Shown in pieces: positions 7,225-16,557 of a stretch of 64,000 nt of DNA (the first letter of the stretch is position 1; every line of letters starts with the position of its first letter). Source of the stretch: Paenibacillus silviterrae. GTDB taxonomy: Bacteria > Bacillota > Bacilli > Paenibacillales > NBRC-103111. The translations under genes and the position numbers were made by a program. The DNA lies in the NCBI RefSeq assembly GCF_030167925.1, contig NZ_JASKUT010000002.1, positions 1,984,001 to 2,048,000 on the forward strand, in the 5' to 3' direction. Below the pieces are notes generated by a model. It was not told where the DNA came from. It saw nothing but the letters and a program-made list of their open reading frames with translations, and ran no database searches.

Positions 7225-9286
7225 TCAGAGTGGAAGCGAATCGCGATAAACCGCCACATCATCGATATATAGGGAGTTCTGGCTGGCTTCCCCCGTACGG
7301 AAGCTAACGGTATCCAAGCTCGTAACCGGAGCGGAATACGGAATCTCGGCTGCCTTTACATTGTCATTAACGTAGATCTCATACTTATTCGATAAAGGGT
7401 TTGTCTTTAGCTTCACTGTATACCATGTACTCGGCTTTACGCTCTGTATAACTTTACCATTGGCCACCAAATTGTTGTCTGCATTCACGTAAATATCTAT
7501 CGCCACGGTATCGCCGCTTTTTAATTGGAAACGGTCATTTGTCAAATCCACATCGTCTTTAAATCGCCACTGTGCCGTTATTGCCGCGGATTGACCTTCA
7601 AACGACTTGGTGATCCCTGCGGAATGGATTGATGATTTATCGCTTAAATAAACTCTTCTATCGGTTACGCTGGGTACATTTGCAATGGATACGGCTGTGT
7701 CTTCCGGTTCGCTGACGGTCCAACTCGGGTCTGCTCCTGTGACCTCATCGTTAAACGAATTGTTTAGAAAAACATTTTTGCTTACGTGCTCTAGAACGAG
7801 CAGTTGCAAGCTGTTTGGTTCAATGTAGACGGAGTCGGAGTAATTTCCCTTATTGGGCACGATCTTGTCGTCTACCATCTGAAGATTGCTGTTGTCGGGA
7901 CTTGCGTAATAATTACTGGTCGTTGCATCGATTTTATAAGTTTTTACTCTGACATTGTTACCGTTGAATATGGACGGCAGGTTGGATACACGGACTGCCG
8001 CATTGTAATCTGCCGTGCCTGTGCCCTGATAGTTCCACACCATAAGGGAAACACCTGTATCATTCTTGGAGGCCAAGGAATATACTCCATTACCTTTTAT
8101 GATGCTGTCCGAGGTAGCCGATACTCTGGTCGCTTTCATCTTTGACAGCATGACCATTATTTCCATACGGTGTAAACTTATCAGAAGGTATATCGGACAG
8201 CTTCACATTATATGGATCTCTGGAGACTAAAGCATCCTTTCTAGCGTTATCCGGATGGCGTAATTCCCACTGAAACGCGTAGTTTTTGCTGTTGTTTATA
8301 TACCAATAATGAAGGGATGCCAATCCTGCCGCCTGTCTCAGTTGGTCTGGTTGAACTCCCCCGCTGACGTTAGGTACATCGGTCAGTGGTCCCGGGTAAA
8401 TCCCTGTTTCCGTAATGAACGACGGTATGTCTATGCTAAGTCCTCTGCTGCTGAGTGCTGCATTAATCTGGCTGCGTTGATTATCTACCATGCTAGGATC
8501 TTCCTTAACAAAGCCGGTAAAGTTCGGACCTACGAAGTAACCATGGTAGGATATAAAATCAAGCTTATTCATTGGGGATGGGTCGTTCTTGTATCCGTCA
8601 AGGAATTTTCCAATCCAATCCATATCCAATCGCATGATAGAAGGACCTCCGACCTGCAAAGGCACCTCTGGGTTTAACTCTGCATTGACTTCATACACAG
8701 CATCCGAGAACGCTTTATAATAACTGTATACTGTGTCAGGTGTAACAAGTCCCTTATAGCGATTGGAATGTGGATCATCAGGTTCATTTAAAGCTTCTAT
8801 ATACTTTATTTTCGGATGATTTTGTTTTAGATGTTTAATGATATTTTTGACGATAGGCTTGACTTTATCAGGCGACTGTAGCTCGGGGATCACTTTTTCC
8901 GCTTTGATATTGACGAGTAAGGCATCCGCCATATTACTTGTATCTGAGAAGTAAACATCATAATTGCTAAAATTATACGTATCGGTAGCCAAATCATAAA
9001 TGTCATGGTCGACCCAAGTCCTAAAAATTTTATTATGAAGACCCTGGTCATTCATGAACTGTACGTCTGCTTTTCTTTGGTCCCCATAGGTAAAATGTTT
9101 GGATATATTGAAGTGCTGTTCGCTTCTATAAAGTTCGCCTTGGGAGACACTTGCATCAACCGATACCGTTGCACTTGAAGGGCTTGAAGCTGCGTTCGCT
9201 TTGCTTGTTAATGGAATGTTAGCACTGCTCCCCAGTAACACGGCAGCGAGAGTGAAGCTTAAAGTTTTTAACCCAAATTGTAACAT
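7225..9286 (-). pseudogene. secreted clan GH-A (GH39-like) glycosidase, disrupted by a single frameshift
   Basis: The N-terminal part (start 9286, AGGAGGT 8 bases upstream) has a signal peptide ending near SKANAASS, then a TIM-barrel with putative acid/base Glu in EALNEPDDPHSN and nucleophile Glu in SFITETGIYPG. Near 8158, after the codons for KFTPYGN, the frame breaks. Shifting by one base there (AAATAAT tract) continues with MVMLSKMKATRVSATS, the expected beta-sandwich, and then a C-terminal concanavalin-like/laminin-G-type domain ending at 7225. One extra base, or two missing ones, would explain it. As given, translation stops at 8090 and the product loses the accessory domain. Family placement beyond clan GH-A is tentative. 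A sequencing error is possible. Confidence 0.8.
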
Positions 9287-9341
9287 GATTGAGTCTACCT
9301 CCTAAGAATAGAGTGATCCTGGTTATTGACAGTCCGCCGAT

Positions 9342-9356
9342 TGTATGCGCTTACAT
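9342..9356 (-). promoter_or_regulatory. cre-like site upstream of the disrupted glycosidase
   Basis: Minus strand reads ATGTAAGCGCATACA, a full match to WTGNAANCGNWNNCW, 56-70 bases before the gene start. It is nearly identical to the sites at 3603-3617 and 10823-10837. Confidence 0.5.
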
Positions 9357-9472
9357 AAACGATGTTCGCCTCTTTTTTACAGGATATGGATTACCGCACT
9401 CTCCGTAACCTTTTATCGAGCATACACTGCCTCTGTAATACCATCCTCCAATGATAAGGAGTTGACCATTTC

Positions 9473-10045
9473 ATGCCTTTGATCCGCAAAAGCAGAGCCA
9501 TCCCCAAGAAGGTCATTCGTCTGCCGAAAAGTGCAGGAATCAGCCGGAAAAGGGTCATGGCGATCTACCGTCGTCATGTTTCGAAGCTGCGCGCCACCAA
9601 AGCACCGATCCGTATCACCCAAAGAAATCAAGTCATCGGTACCGACAATTCCTGGTTCAACGCACAAACCATCGAACGTAATCCGGCTTGGATAGCAGTG
9701 AATAATGCCAGCTATGTATGGAGCTCGCGCGATCTGACAAACCAAACCGCCGTCATTTCCACCAGATTCCGGATAGAGAACGAACGCACGATCCGGAGAG
9801 CGAGATTGTTTTTATCGGTTGATAATTATGCCGTCGTTCTCATCAACGGCAGAATCGTCCTGTATGATGCTCCGCAGAATACCCCCGAATTCTTCACGCA
9901 AGGACGCACATTTAACATACGTCCCTTCCTGCGAAGAGTAGGTATTAACGACATTGTTATCGTTGCCTTCAACTTTGGCGGACCGCGGTCATCAGAGAAC
10001 CCTGCCGGCGTAGCGGCAAGGCTTAACATCCGCTTAGCTCGCTGA
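9473..10045 (+). CDS. uncharacterised basic protein with C-terminal beta-rich domain
   Basis: 190 residues, no recognised family. The first 60 residues are very basic (PLIRKSRAIPKKVIRLPKSA and further) with no signal peptide or membrane helix. The rest looks like a beta-sandwich of the galactose-binding type (ARLFLSVDNYAVVLINGRIV). AAGGAG lies 11 bases before the ATG and a clear terminator follows, so it is monocistronic. It lies between the disrupted glycosidase and the transporter operon but nothing ties it functionally to either. A spore-surface or carbohydrate-binding role is possible but not shown. Confidence 0.7.
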   Translation: MPLIRKSRAIPKKVIRLPKSAGISRKRVMAIYRRHVSKLRATKAPIRITQRNQVIGTDNSWFNAQTIERNPAWIAVNNASYVWSSRDLTNQTAVISTRFRIENERTIRRARLFLSVDNYAVVLINGRIVLYDAPQNTPEFFTQGRTFNIRPFLRRVGINDIVIVAFNFGGPRSSENPAGVAARLNIRLAR

Positions 10046-10053
10046 TCTAACCT

Positions 10054-10083
10054 AATAGGCTGTCCTGAGGGCAGCCTATTTTT
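10054..10083 (+). terminator. intrinsic terminator after the 190-residue protein gene
   Basis: AATAGGCTG (10054-10062) pairs with CAGCCTATT (10072-10080), followed by a T-run. Confidence 0.85.
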
Positions 10084-10147
10084 GCGTTTGCTAACACACG
10101 TTTTTCCTCATGCGATATTGGACTTCATACATAAGCTTGCAGGATGA

Positions 10148-10205
10148 TCTTCTCTTAACATTGATTGAGGCTACCTCCCCCCCAAAAAAATAGGATGGTT
10201 CTGGT
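10148..10205 (-). repeat. decayed copy of the glycosidase ribosome-site and start region
   Basis: On the minus strand, GGTTCTGG-like leader bases, AGGTAGCCTCAATCAATGTTA and surroundings resemble the start region of the disrupted glycosidase (AGGTAGACTCAATCATGTTA at 9283-9305). Only about a dozen codons are open after this ATG. It looks like a leftover of a partial duplication. The copy carries a C-run where the parent has CCTCC. Confidence 0.45.
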
Positions 10206-10521
10206 AATGAAAGCGATGTGAACGGACATAATACCTTCATTTAGGGATTGGTTCCTAATTTCTCATCGCCTTTCGGTACTGGTTTGTATCCGTTTACAAA
10301 TAATAATATATTCTCTCTGCACAAATTCTCCAACAGGGCATTTTATAGTTTGAGCAATGGCATTTTTAAGGCTTTTGGGGAAAATAAGGAACGAAGGAGC
10401 CGTATATTTTCTTATAATATCAGAATTTTTTAAGTTTTGAGCGGAGCTCAAGAAGTCTGATGTTTCAAGAAAAGCATCCTTTTTAGCACGAATGTACTTC
10501 TCCGATAGGGCTTCGATAGAA

Positions 10522-10600
10522 GCTTTTCTTAAAAATCACCTTGCTAAGTCTAAAAAATGCCGGATTGAACGATGTTATTTCCTTGGGTAAAGTATTTGTA
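10522..10600 (+). repeat. degenerate second copy of the transporter-operon promoter region
   Basis: CTTAAAAATCACCTTGC, then CTAAAAAATGCCGGATTGAACGATG and TAAAGTATTTGTATG follow the same order as the real upstream region at 10754-10825. No gene follows directly. Apart from the features listed here, 10084-10863 holds no coding sequence I can support. Confidence 0.5.
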
Positions 10601-10753
10601 TGCATGCATCACATCAGTCAATCGACGGATCCGGATCGGGAACCGGTGGGGACAGCTCGCTCTATAGACCAATAGGGTGTGACTAATGATGTAACAGGGG
10701 AAGGGAGGTTGCCTGGGCCAGGGAAAAGGAAGGAATAGGGAAAACTTTTATAT

Positions 10754-10837
10754 CTTAAAAATGACATGGCAAGAAACTTAAAAACGCCTGATTGAGCAAT
10801 GGTAATCCCGATAGTATAGTATGTGTAAGCGAATACA
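10754..10837 (+). promoter_or_regulatory. promoter of the locus 1 transporter operon with two A-rich half-sites and a cre-like site
   Basis: CTTAAAAATGACATGGC begins at 10754 and CTTAAAAACGCCTGATTG at 10777, exactly 23 bases apart, as expected for an AraC-type dimer. Possible -10 boxes TAGTAT (10812) or TATAGT (10815) follow, then GTGTAAGCGAATACA at 10823-10837, one mismatch from the cre consensus. The regulator is probably the YesN-like protein at 5576-7159. Confidence 0.55.
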
Positions 10838-10863
10838 ACAATGAGTCGCATGGGGGGAGTCAC

Positions 10864-11820
10864 TTGGAAAAAGTAGTAAATCATCGGATGAAAGTGGTTT
10901 CGAAAGGAAAGAAATTGGACAAGGCTGCTAAACATCGGATGAGCATGTTGTGGCCGCTATATATTATGGCCGTTCCGGGCATCCTGTTTCTTATCACGTT
11001 CAAGTACATTCCTCTTGTAGGAACTGTAATCGCATTCAAAGATTATTCCGTGTTCAAAGGGATGCTTGACAGCCCCTGGGTGGGGCTTCGGCACTTTCAG
11101 TCACTGATCCAGCATCCGGATTTTATCCGGATCTTCGGCAACACGTTGATGTTGGGCTTTCTCAAAATCGCATTGGTGTTTCCCGTTCCGGTCTTGCTTG
11201 CGCTAATGATCAACGAGGTCCGGAAATCGGCGTTAAGGAAAGGGATCCAAACGGCGCTCTACATCCCGCACTTTTTGTCCTGGGTCATCATCGCCGGCAT
11301 CGTTTTCGATTTCTTCTCTTTAAGCGGATTATTCAATGTAGTGATAGGGTGGTTCGGTTATGATCCCGTGCTTGTCATGCAAGAAAGCGATTACTTTCGC
11401 ATGGTCTACATCATCACAGCCATATGGAGGGATGCAGGTTGGGGGACTGTAGTTTATATGGCGGCCATCAGCTCAATCGATCCACAGCTATATGAGTCGG
11501 CGATGATTGATGGCGCTTCCAAGTTTAAACAACTGCTTCACATTACTTTGCCGCTCCTCTTGCCTACAGTGTTGGTACTGTTCTTGCTGGAGATCGGAAA
11601 TTTCATGGAGCTTGGTTTTGATCACGTGTTCAATTTGTTGACACCGATGACATACAGTGTTGGGGATATTCTGGATACGTATGTATTTCGAACCGGAATC
11701 CAGCAAGCGCAATACAGCTTTGCTACTGCGGTCGGCTTGTTCCAGTCCGTCATCGGATTTGTTCTGGTCTACATTTTCAATAGGCTGTCAAGAAAAGTGT
11801 CTGATGGGGGGCTTTGGTAA
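10864..11820 (+). CDS. sugar ABC transporter permease 1, LplB-like (locus 1)
   Basis: About 318 residues with six hydrophobic segments (the first is LYIMAVPGILFLITFKYIPLVG). The EAA loop, which docks the ATPase, reads LYESAMIDGASKFKQLLHITLPLLLP. The TTG at 10864 is preferred because GGGGGGAG sits just upstream; the frame is open further back but runs into the promoter. It pairs with the permease beginning 2 bases after its stop and the binding lipoprotein at 12760. No ATPase gene is nearby; such systems usually borrow a shared MsmX-type ATPase. Confidence 0.93.
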   Translation: MEKVVNHRMKVVSKGKKLDKAAKHRMSMLWPLYIMAVPGILFLITFKYIPLVGTVIAFKDYSVFKGMLDSPWVGLRHFQSLIQHPDFIRIFGNTLMLGFLKIALVFPVPVLLALMINEVRKSALRKGIQTALYIPHFLSWVIIAGIVFDFFSLSGLFNVVIGWFGYDPVLVMQESDYFRMVYIITAIWRDAGWGTVVYMAAISSIDPQLYESAMIDGASKFKQLLHITLPLLLPTVLVLFLLEIGNFMELGFDHVFNLLTPMTYSVGDILDTYVFRTGIQQAQYSFATAVGLFQSVIGFVLVYIFNRLSRKVSDGGLW

Positions 11821-11822
11821 CT

Positions 11823-12692
11823 ATGTCTGAATCCAGAGGAGAAAAGGTATTCGTATCGGGGATTACAGTCGTTCTTGTTCTTTTGTCCCTCCTTGCCATC
11901 ATTCCGCTTCTGTCCGTCCTCTCCACTTCGTTCAGTTCCAAGAAAGATGTGGATCTGAATCTGGTGACGATCTGGCCAAGAGGCTTTACGTTCGACTCCT
12001 GGGAGTATATCATTTACCGTCCCGACCTGTGGAAAGCGTTCTTCCTGACCTTGGGCTCGACACTGATCGGCACGGTATTGGCGCTGCTGATTACCGCATT
12101 GCTCGCTTACCCGCTTTCCAAGTCGGAGTTCCGCTGGGCCCCGGTGGTTATGGTCGGAGTAGTCATCGCCATGGTTTTCAAAGCACCGCTCGTACCCTAT
12201 TTCCTGACGGTTCGAGGTATAGGACTTTATAACAATCCGTTGGTCCTGGTCCTGCCCCATATTCTGAATCCGTTTAATCTGATCATCATGAGGACCTTCT
12301 TCAAGCAATTTTCCAAAGAGCTGGAGGAAGCGGCATTCATCGAGGGCTGCGGGTACTTCCGAATGCTGTTCCAATTCGTGCTCCCGCTGTCCAAGGCGGT
12401 ATTGGCCACCTTGGCCTTGTTCTACGGCGTTGTCATATGGAATCAATTCCAGACACCACTGCTTTTCTTGCAAAATCCGGAGTTGTTCCCGTTACAGATC
12501 AAAATCCGGCAGTTTATCACCGACGACAGTGTGATTATGGCGCTTGTTCCTTCCAAGCTCGACGTCAATTATAACGAACGAACATTAAGAGCAGCCACCG
12601 TCATTTTCGCGATTGTACCCGTCATTGCGGTGTATCCGTTCTTGCAGAAATATTTTGTCAAGGGAGCCATGGTTGGATCCGTTAAAGGGTAA
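11823..12692 (+). CDS. sugar ABC transporter permease 2, YtcP-like (locus 1)
   Basis: About 289 residues, six membrane segments, EAA loop ELEEAAFIEGCGYFRMLFQFVLPLSKA, and the typical C-terminal end FLQKYFVKGAMVGSVKG. The ATG at 11823 is chosen over the in-frame TTG at 11814, which lies against the G-rich ribosome site. It follows permease 1 by 2 bases, so the two are translationally linked and form the membrane channel. Confidence 0.93.
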   Translation: MSESRGEKVFVSGITVVLVLLSLLAIIPLLSVLSTSFSSKKDVDLNLVTIWPRGFTFDSWEYIIYRPDLWKAFFLTLGSTLIGTVLALLITALLAYPLSKSEFRWAPVVMVGVVIAMVFKAPLVPYFLTVRGIGLYNNPLVLVLPHILNPFNLIIMRTFFKQFSKELEEAAFIEGCGYFRMLFQFVLPLSKAVLATLALFYGVVIWNQFQTPLLFLQNPELFPLQIKIRQFITDDSVIMALVPSKLDVNYNERTLRAATVIFAIVPVIAVYPFLQKYFVKGAMVGSVKG

Positions 12693-12759
12693 TATTTTTA
12701 TTGGTTTTATGGCTTATAGCCTGAAACATATGGATAATGAAATTAAAGGGGGAAATGGA

Positions 12760-14334
12760 ATGAAAGTCAAAAAAATGGGTGCACTCTCGGTAGCGGTATC
12801 GCTTGCAATATCAGTCGTGGCAGGCTGTTCCGGCAGCACGGAGACGGCACCTTCTGCATCTTCGTCTCAGGACCCGGGCATGACGAATGAAATCGTTGAT
12901 ATTGAAGTATGGAGAGAAAACAACGGCTATATACCGACCACTAAAGGGAGCAAGCTATATGAATTCTATAAGGAGAAGCTGGGCGTCGGAGTCCTCCATC
13001 CCTATGTGGAATGGAACGGGGGTACCACCTACCTCAATCAGCTTAACTTGAAAATCGCCGCCAACGAAATGCCGGACCTGTTCCAGCCCTGGAACGGTAT
13101 CGAATCGAGCCTTGCCAAGAATGGCGCTATTGCCGATCTGACAGAATTATTGCCTAAGTATGCGCCGAATGTATGGGAAGCCATTCCGAAGGACGTATGG
13201 GATATCGTCAAGGCCAACGACCCTACCGGCCAAGGCAAAATCTACTATATCCCCGGTGTGCTGGACTATGGAAGATACTCCGCCATGATTCGAAAAGATT
13301 GGCTCGACAAGTTGGGTATGCAAATGCCCAAGACCCAGGTCGAATATGTGAAGGTTCTGGAGGCATTCCGGGATAAGGATCCGAATGGCAACGGACAAAA
13401 GGATGAGGTGCCGACCGGCGGCAGAGAGCAGGCACGCTGGATGGACCATCTATTCGCCATGTACGGAGTTGCTATGTTCGAAGGACTCCCGGAATGGGAT
13501 CTGTACGACGGCAAGCTGACTTATTCTGCGGTGACACCGAATATGAAAGCTGCTCTGGAATTTATCTCCAAGCTCTACAAAGAAGGATTATTGGATAAAG
13601 AGACACTGCTGAATAACAAACAGAAGTGGGACGGAAAGGTAGAGGGGAACAAGGCAGGAAATTACTTCCACTGGGCGGAGACCACGAATGATCGCCTGGA
13701 AAACATGAACAAGAACACCGGAGTGAAGGCTGATTACTCCGCGCTCCCTATACCTGAAGTCCCGGGCTTTAAAGGCTTCTATACCTGGAAGAGATTAACT
13801 CCGCCTGCCTGGGTTGTTAAGAACAACAAGGATCAGAAGAAGCTGATGGCTACCTTGAAGCTGCTGAACAACGCGTATGACAAGAAAACCTGGGATTCTT
13901 TGTACCTGGGAGTTGAAGGAATGCACTACACCAAGAAAGACGGCAAAGCCATCAGACTTCCGGACGATAAGAGTACCCAGGAGAACATGATTTTTGAGCC
14001 GTATAAAAACCTGGCTACCCTTGATTTTATGACATCACAGATCAAGAACACATCAACCGAAGACAGAAAATGGGCTACGGACCAAACCGTCCGAAATATG
14101 CAGGATGCCCAGAAGTACGCCAAGATTATAGCCGGCGATGGTATGCCTGCGAGCGTCTACGAAGGCTTCGCGGATATCAACAATCGTACGCTTTATGTGG
14201 AATATGCTTCCAAGATTATCGTTGGTCAATATCCGATCAGCAAATTCGATGAATTTGTAGACAAATGGAATAAATCGGGCGGGGAAGAGGTCACGAAACG
14301 CGCGAGAGAATGGTATGCGAAAGTGAAAAAATAA
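12760..14334 (+). CDS. extracellular sugar-binding lipoprotein (locus 1)
   Basis: 524 residues. The signal peptide ends in a lipobox VVAG with Cys23, followed by a Ser/Thr-rich linker and the family-1 solute-binding fold. Domain features such as NEMPDLFQPWNG and ADLTELLPKYAPNVWEAIP are typical of LplA-like proteins feeding LplB/YtcP permeases. The ATG at 12760 has AAAGGGGG upstream; an open extension back to 12613 overlaps the permease. The terminator-like hairpin after it suggests higher expression than the genes downstream. Confidence 0.93.
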   Translation: MKVKKMGALSVAVSLAISVVAGCSGSTETAPSASSSQDPGMTNEIVDIEVWRENNGYIPTTKGSKLYEFYKEKLGVGVLHPYVEWNGGTTYLNQLNLKIAANEMPDLFQPWNGIESSLAKNGAIADLTELLPKYAPNVWEAIPKDVWDIVKANDPTGQGKIYYIPGVLDYGRYSAMIRKDWLDKLGMQMPKTQVEYVKVLEAFRDKDPNGNGQKDEVPTGGREQARWMDHLFAMYGVAMFEGLPEWDLYDGKLTYSAVTPNMKAALEFISKLYKEGLLDKETLLNNKQKWDGKVEGNKAGNYFHWAETTNDRLENMNKNTGVKADYSALPIPEVPGFKGFYTWKRLTPPAWVVKNNKDQKKLMATLKLLNNAYDKKTWDSLYLGVEGMHYTKKDGKAIRLPDDKSTQENMIFEPYKNLATLDFMTSQIKNTSTEDRKWATDQTVRNMQDAQKYAKIIAGDGMPASVYEGFADINNRTLYVEYASKIIVGQYPISKFDEFVDKWNKSGGEEVTKRAREWYAKVKK

Positions 14335-14366
14335 CAAAGTCGCGCGGAGTCAAGCAATTATAGAGA

Positions 14367-14401
14367 AGGCATGTTGTCCCGGCAACGTGCCTACTTTTTT
14401 A
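14367..14401 (+). terminator. hairpin with T-run after the binding-protein gene
   Basis: AGGCATGTTG (14367-14376) pairs with CAACGTGCCT (14383-14392) and a T-run follows. The next gene starts 18 bases later on the same strand, so it probably allows partial read-through. Confidence 0.75.
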
Positions 14402-14418
14402 ATTTGAAAGGAGACAAC

Positions 14419-16557
14419 ATGACATTCTCACTAACGTTTCCCGATTGTTCACCGAGGATTACCTTCGCCATTGGCAGATTGCAAACAGCAATTGAGGATT
14501 TGGGAGAAAGCTGGACGGTTCATTCCGAACAGCGTCCGAATGTAAATCATATCATCATCCATACTGACGGCAAGGAGGCGGAAGGTTCATTCGGCTTGAC
14601 CGCCGATGGATCCGTCGGGGCGGAGGGCTTTGAAATACGCCGTTCGCAGTATGAAGGAAATCCGGCGCTGTTCGTTTTGGCCCGCGACGAGTCCGGCGCC
14701 ATGTATGGCGTGCTGGAGGTCGCAGAGCAGCTTCGGGCACACGGTGATTTGGCAAGTATCTCCGAATGCACCGTTAATCCCGGATTTCCATTCCGTGCCG
14801 TGAAGTTCAATCTTCCTTGGTCAACCTACCGGAGGAACGAATGCTTTGAACTACAAAAGGAAACGGTCCGTGATCTTGCCTTTTGGCAGGCCTTTTTGGA
14901 CATGATGGCGGAAAACCGCTACAATGTGCTGACTTTGTGGTGCCTTCATCCGTTCCCTTACATGATTAAGCCTACGAATTTTCCTAAAGCAACTCCCTTT
15001 ACCGATGGGGAACTAGCCGATTGGAAAGGGTTTTGGACATCCCTGTTCCAAATGGCCCATGATCGCGGGATAGAAACGTACTTGGTGAACTGGAATATTT
15101 TCGTTTCGGAATCGTTTCGGGAGCATTATGACCCTAGTGCCGTTAGCGATGAAACGTTCTATCATCACGGAGATTATTATTCTACCGACCAAATCAAACA
15201 GTATACCCGCGAGTGCGTGACACAGCTGATCGACGAATACCCCGGATTAACCGGCTTCGGTATCTCCGTAGGCGAAAGAATGAACGGAATGACGCCTCAG
15301 GAGCGGCAGGATTGGATTGAAGAGGTCTATTATGAAGGGATGAAAGCAGCTGGTCGGCCCATTAAGTTTATTCATCGGGCGCCCTTTTCCGTGGATCCAT
15401 CCATAACAAGAATCTCAATAGAGAATAATGAAAGCTTGCCGGAACCGGTATGGGTGGAAGTAAAATTCAATTGGTCCCACGCGTATTCTTCAACAAAGCT
15501 TCTTATGACGCACGGAGGCTCCGACGGTATGGAAGGATACTGGAACCCGGCGCCGCAAAATTACAAAATTACGTGGATGATCCGTAATGAGGATTTTTTC
15601 ACGCTGCGCTGGGCCCAGCCGGATTTTATCAGAAGACATCTGTCGGAAAACGGCCAAGATTATGTGGGAGGGTATTACATCGGATCCGAGTGTTTTATTC
15701 CTGCTCTTGATTATTCCCACGAGCCGGGAAGCCCGCACATCCAATGGAAATACGCTTTCGAAAAGCACTGGCTGTATTACATGCTGTGGGGAAGACTGCT
15801 GTATGACCCCATGACATCCGATGAGGTGTTTGCGAGTGCAATAGCTAGTCGGTACGGCAAATCCGTCGGTCATCCGCTGCTTTCGGCGTTTTCAGCGGTT
15901 TGCAAAATGCCGATGGCGCTCGCTTCGTTTTTCTCCTTCTCATGGGATTTCACCTTGTACACGGAAGGTTTTTTGTCGACTGATAAATCGGAGTACAATT
16001 CCGGGCAAGCTTTTATTTCACTAGAGGATCTGCTAAGCAGCGAAGCATTGGATTCCGACTATTTATCGATCCGCAGGTATGTCGATCATATCATCGATAA
16101 TAAGTCGGTTGAAGCTTATGTGACACCGCTCCAGCTGGCAAGTACTTTGGAGAATGACGCCCGGCAAGGGCTAGCCGTGCTTGCTTCGATTGCCGGCGGT
16201 TCTCCAGCCCTGTGCTGTGAGATGGCGGATATCGAAGCTTGGGCCCATTTGGGGCTTTATTTCGCTGCGAAACTCCGTGCCGGTGTATGCTTTGAATTTT
16301 ACGTGAGAACCGGCGAGGAAGCGGAACGGCAAAAAGCCTTACAGTGGCTAAAGCCGCCAAACGCAGTAAAACACTGGGATGATCTGATTCGCGTAACGGG
16401 CTCCCATTACGTAAAGCAGCCGCTTTTGCATCTGGGGAAAACACCGTTCTCGTGGGAGCTGTTCCGTCCGCAGGTGCTTGAGGATATCGAATTTGTCAAG
16501 GCATCGCTTCCCCTGCTGCATGGGGAAACCGTTATAAGGAGAGGGACTTCGAATTGA
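14419..16557 (+). CDS. GH67/GH20-like glycosidase, alpha-glucuronidase-type architecture (copy 1)
   Basis: 712 residues, no signal peptide. The N-terminal 125 residues resemble the non-catalytic alpha/beta domain that precedes GH67 and GH20 barrels (SGAMYGVLEVAEQLR, FPFRAVKFNLPW). A TIM barrel follows, with LTGFGISVGERMNG, WVEVKFNWSHAY and the strongly conserved WDFTLYTEGF further on; a helical C-terminal domain ends near LGKTPFSWELFRP. ATG at 14419 has AAAGGAG 6 bases upstream. It ends overlapping the dehydratase gene. A close relative is at 47727-49820, also beside a GHL6-like and a 2-hydroxyacid dehydrogenase gene. Intracellular cleavage of imported uronosyl oligosaccharides is an inference. 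Confidence 0.75.
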   Translation: MTFSLTFPDCSPRITFAIGRLQTAIEDLGESWTVHSEQRPNVNHIIIHTDGKEAEGSFGLTADGSVGAEGFEIRRSQYEGNPALFVLARDESGAMYGVLEVAEQLRAHGDLASISECTVNPGFPFRAVKFNLPWSTYRRNECFELQKETVRDLAFWQAFLDMMAENRYNVLTLWCLHPFPYMIKPTNFPKATPFTDGELADWKGFWTSLFQMAHDRGIETYLVNWNIFVSESFREHYDPSAVSDETFYHHGDYYSTDQIKQYTRECVTQLIDEYPGLTGFGISVGERMNGMTPQERQDWIEEVYYEGMKAAGRPIKFIHRAPFSVDPSITRISIENNESLPEPVWVEVKFNWSHAYSSTKLLMTHGGSDGMEGYWNPAPQNYKITWMIRNEDFFTLRWAQPDFIRRHLSENGQDYVGGYYIGSECFIPALDYSHEPGSPHIQWKYAFEKHWLYYMLWGRLLYDPMTSDEVFASAIASRYGKSVGHPLLSAFSAVCKMPMALASFFSFSWDFTLYTEGFLSTDKSEYNSGQAFISLEDLLSSEALDSDYLSIRRYVDHIIDNKSVEAYVTPLQLASTLENDARQGLAVLASIAGGSPALCCEMADIEAWAHLGLYFAAKLRAGVCFEFYVRTGEEAERQKALQWLKPPNAVKHWDDLIRVTGSHYVKQPLLHLGKTPFSWELFRPQVLEDIEFVKASLPLLHGETVIRRGTSN

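Noticed and set aside
9287..9472. 23-bp AraC half-site pair before the disrupted glycosidase
   Set aside because: One A-rich segment resembles a half-site on the minus strand, but no partner at 23 bases is convincing.
10248..10451. Overlapping 61-62 codon frames on both strands
   Set aside because: Short, mirrored on opposite strands, with no coding character; the interval is better explained as decayed intergenic DNA.
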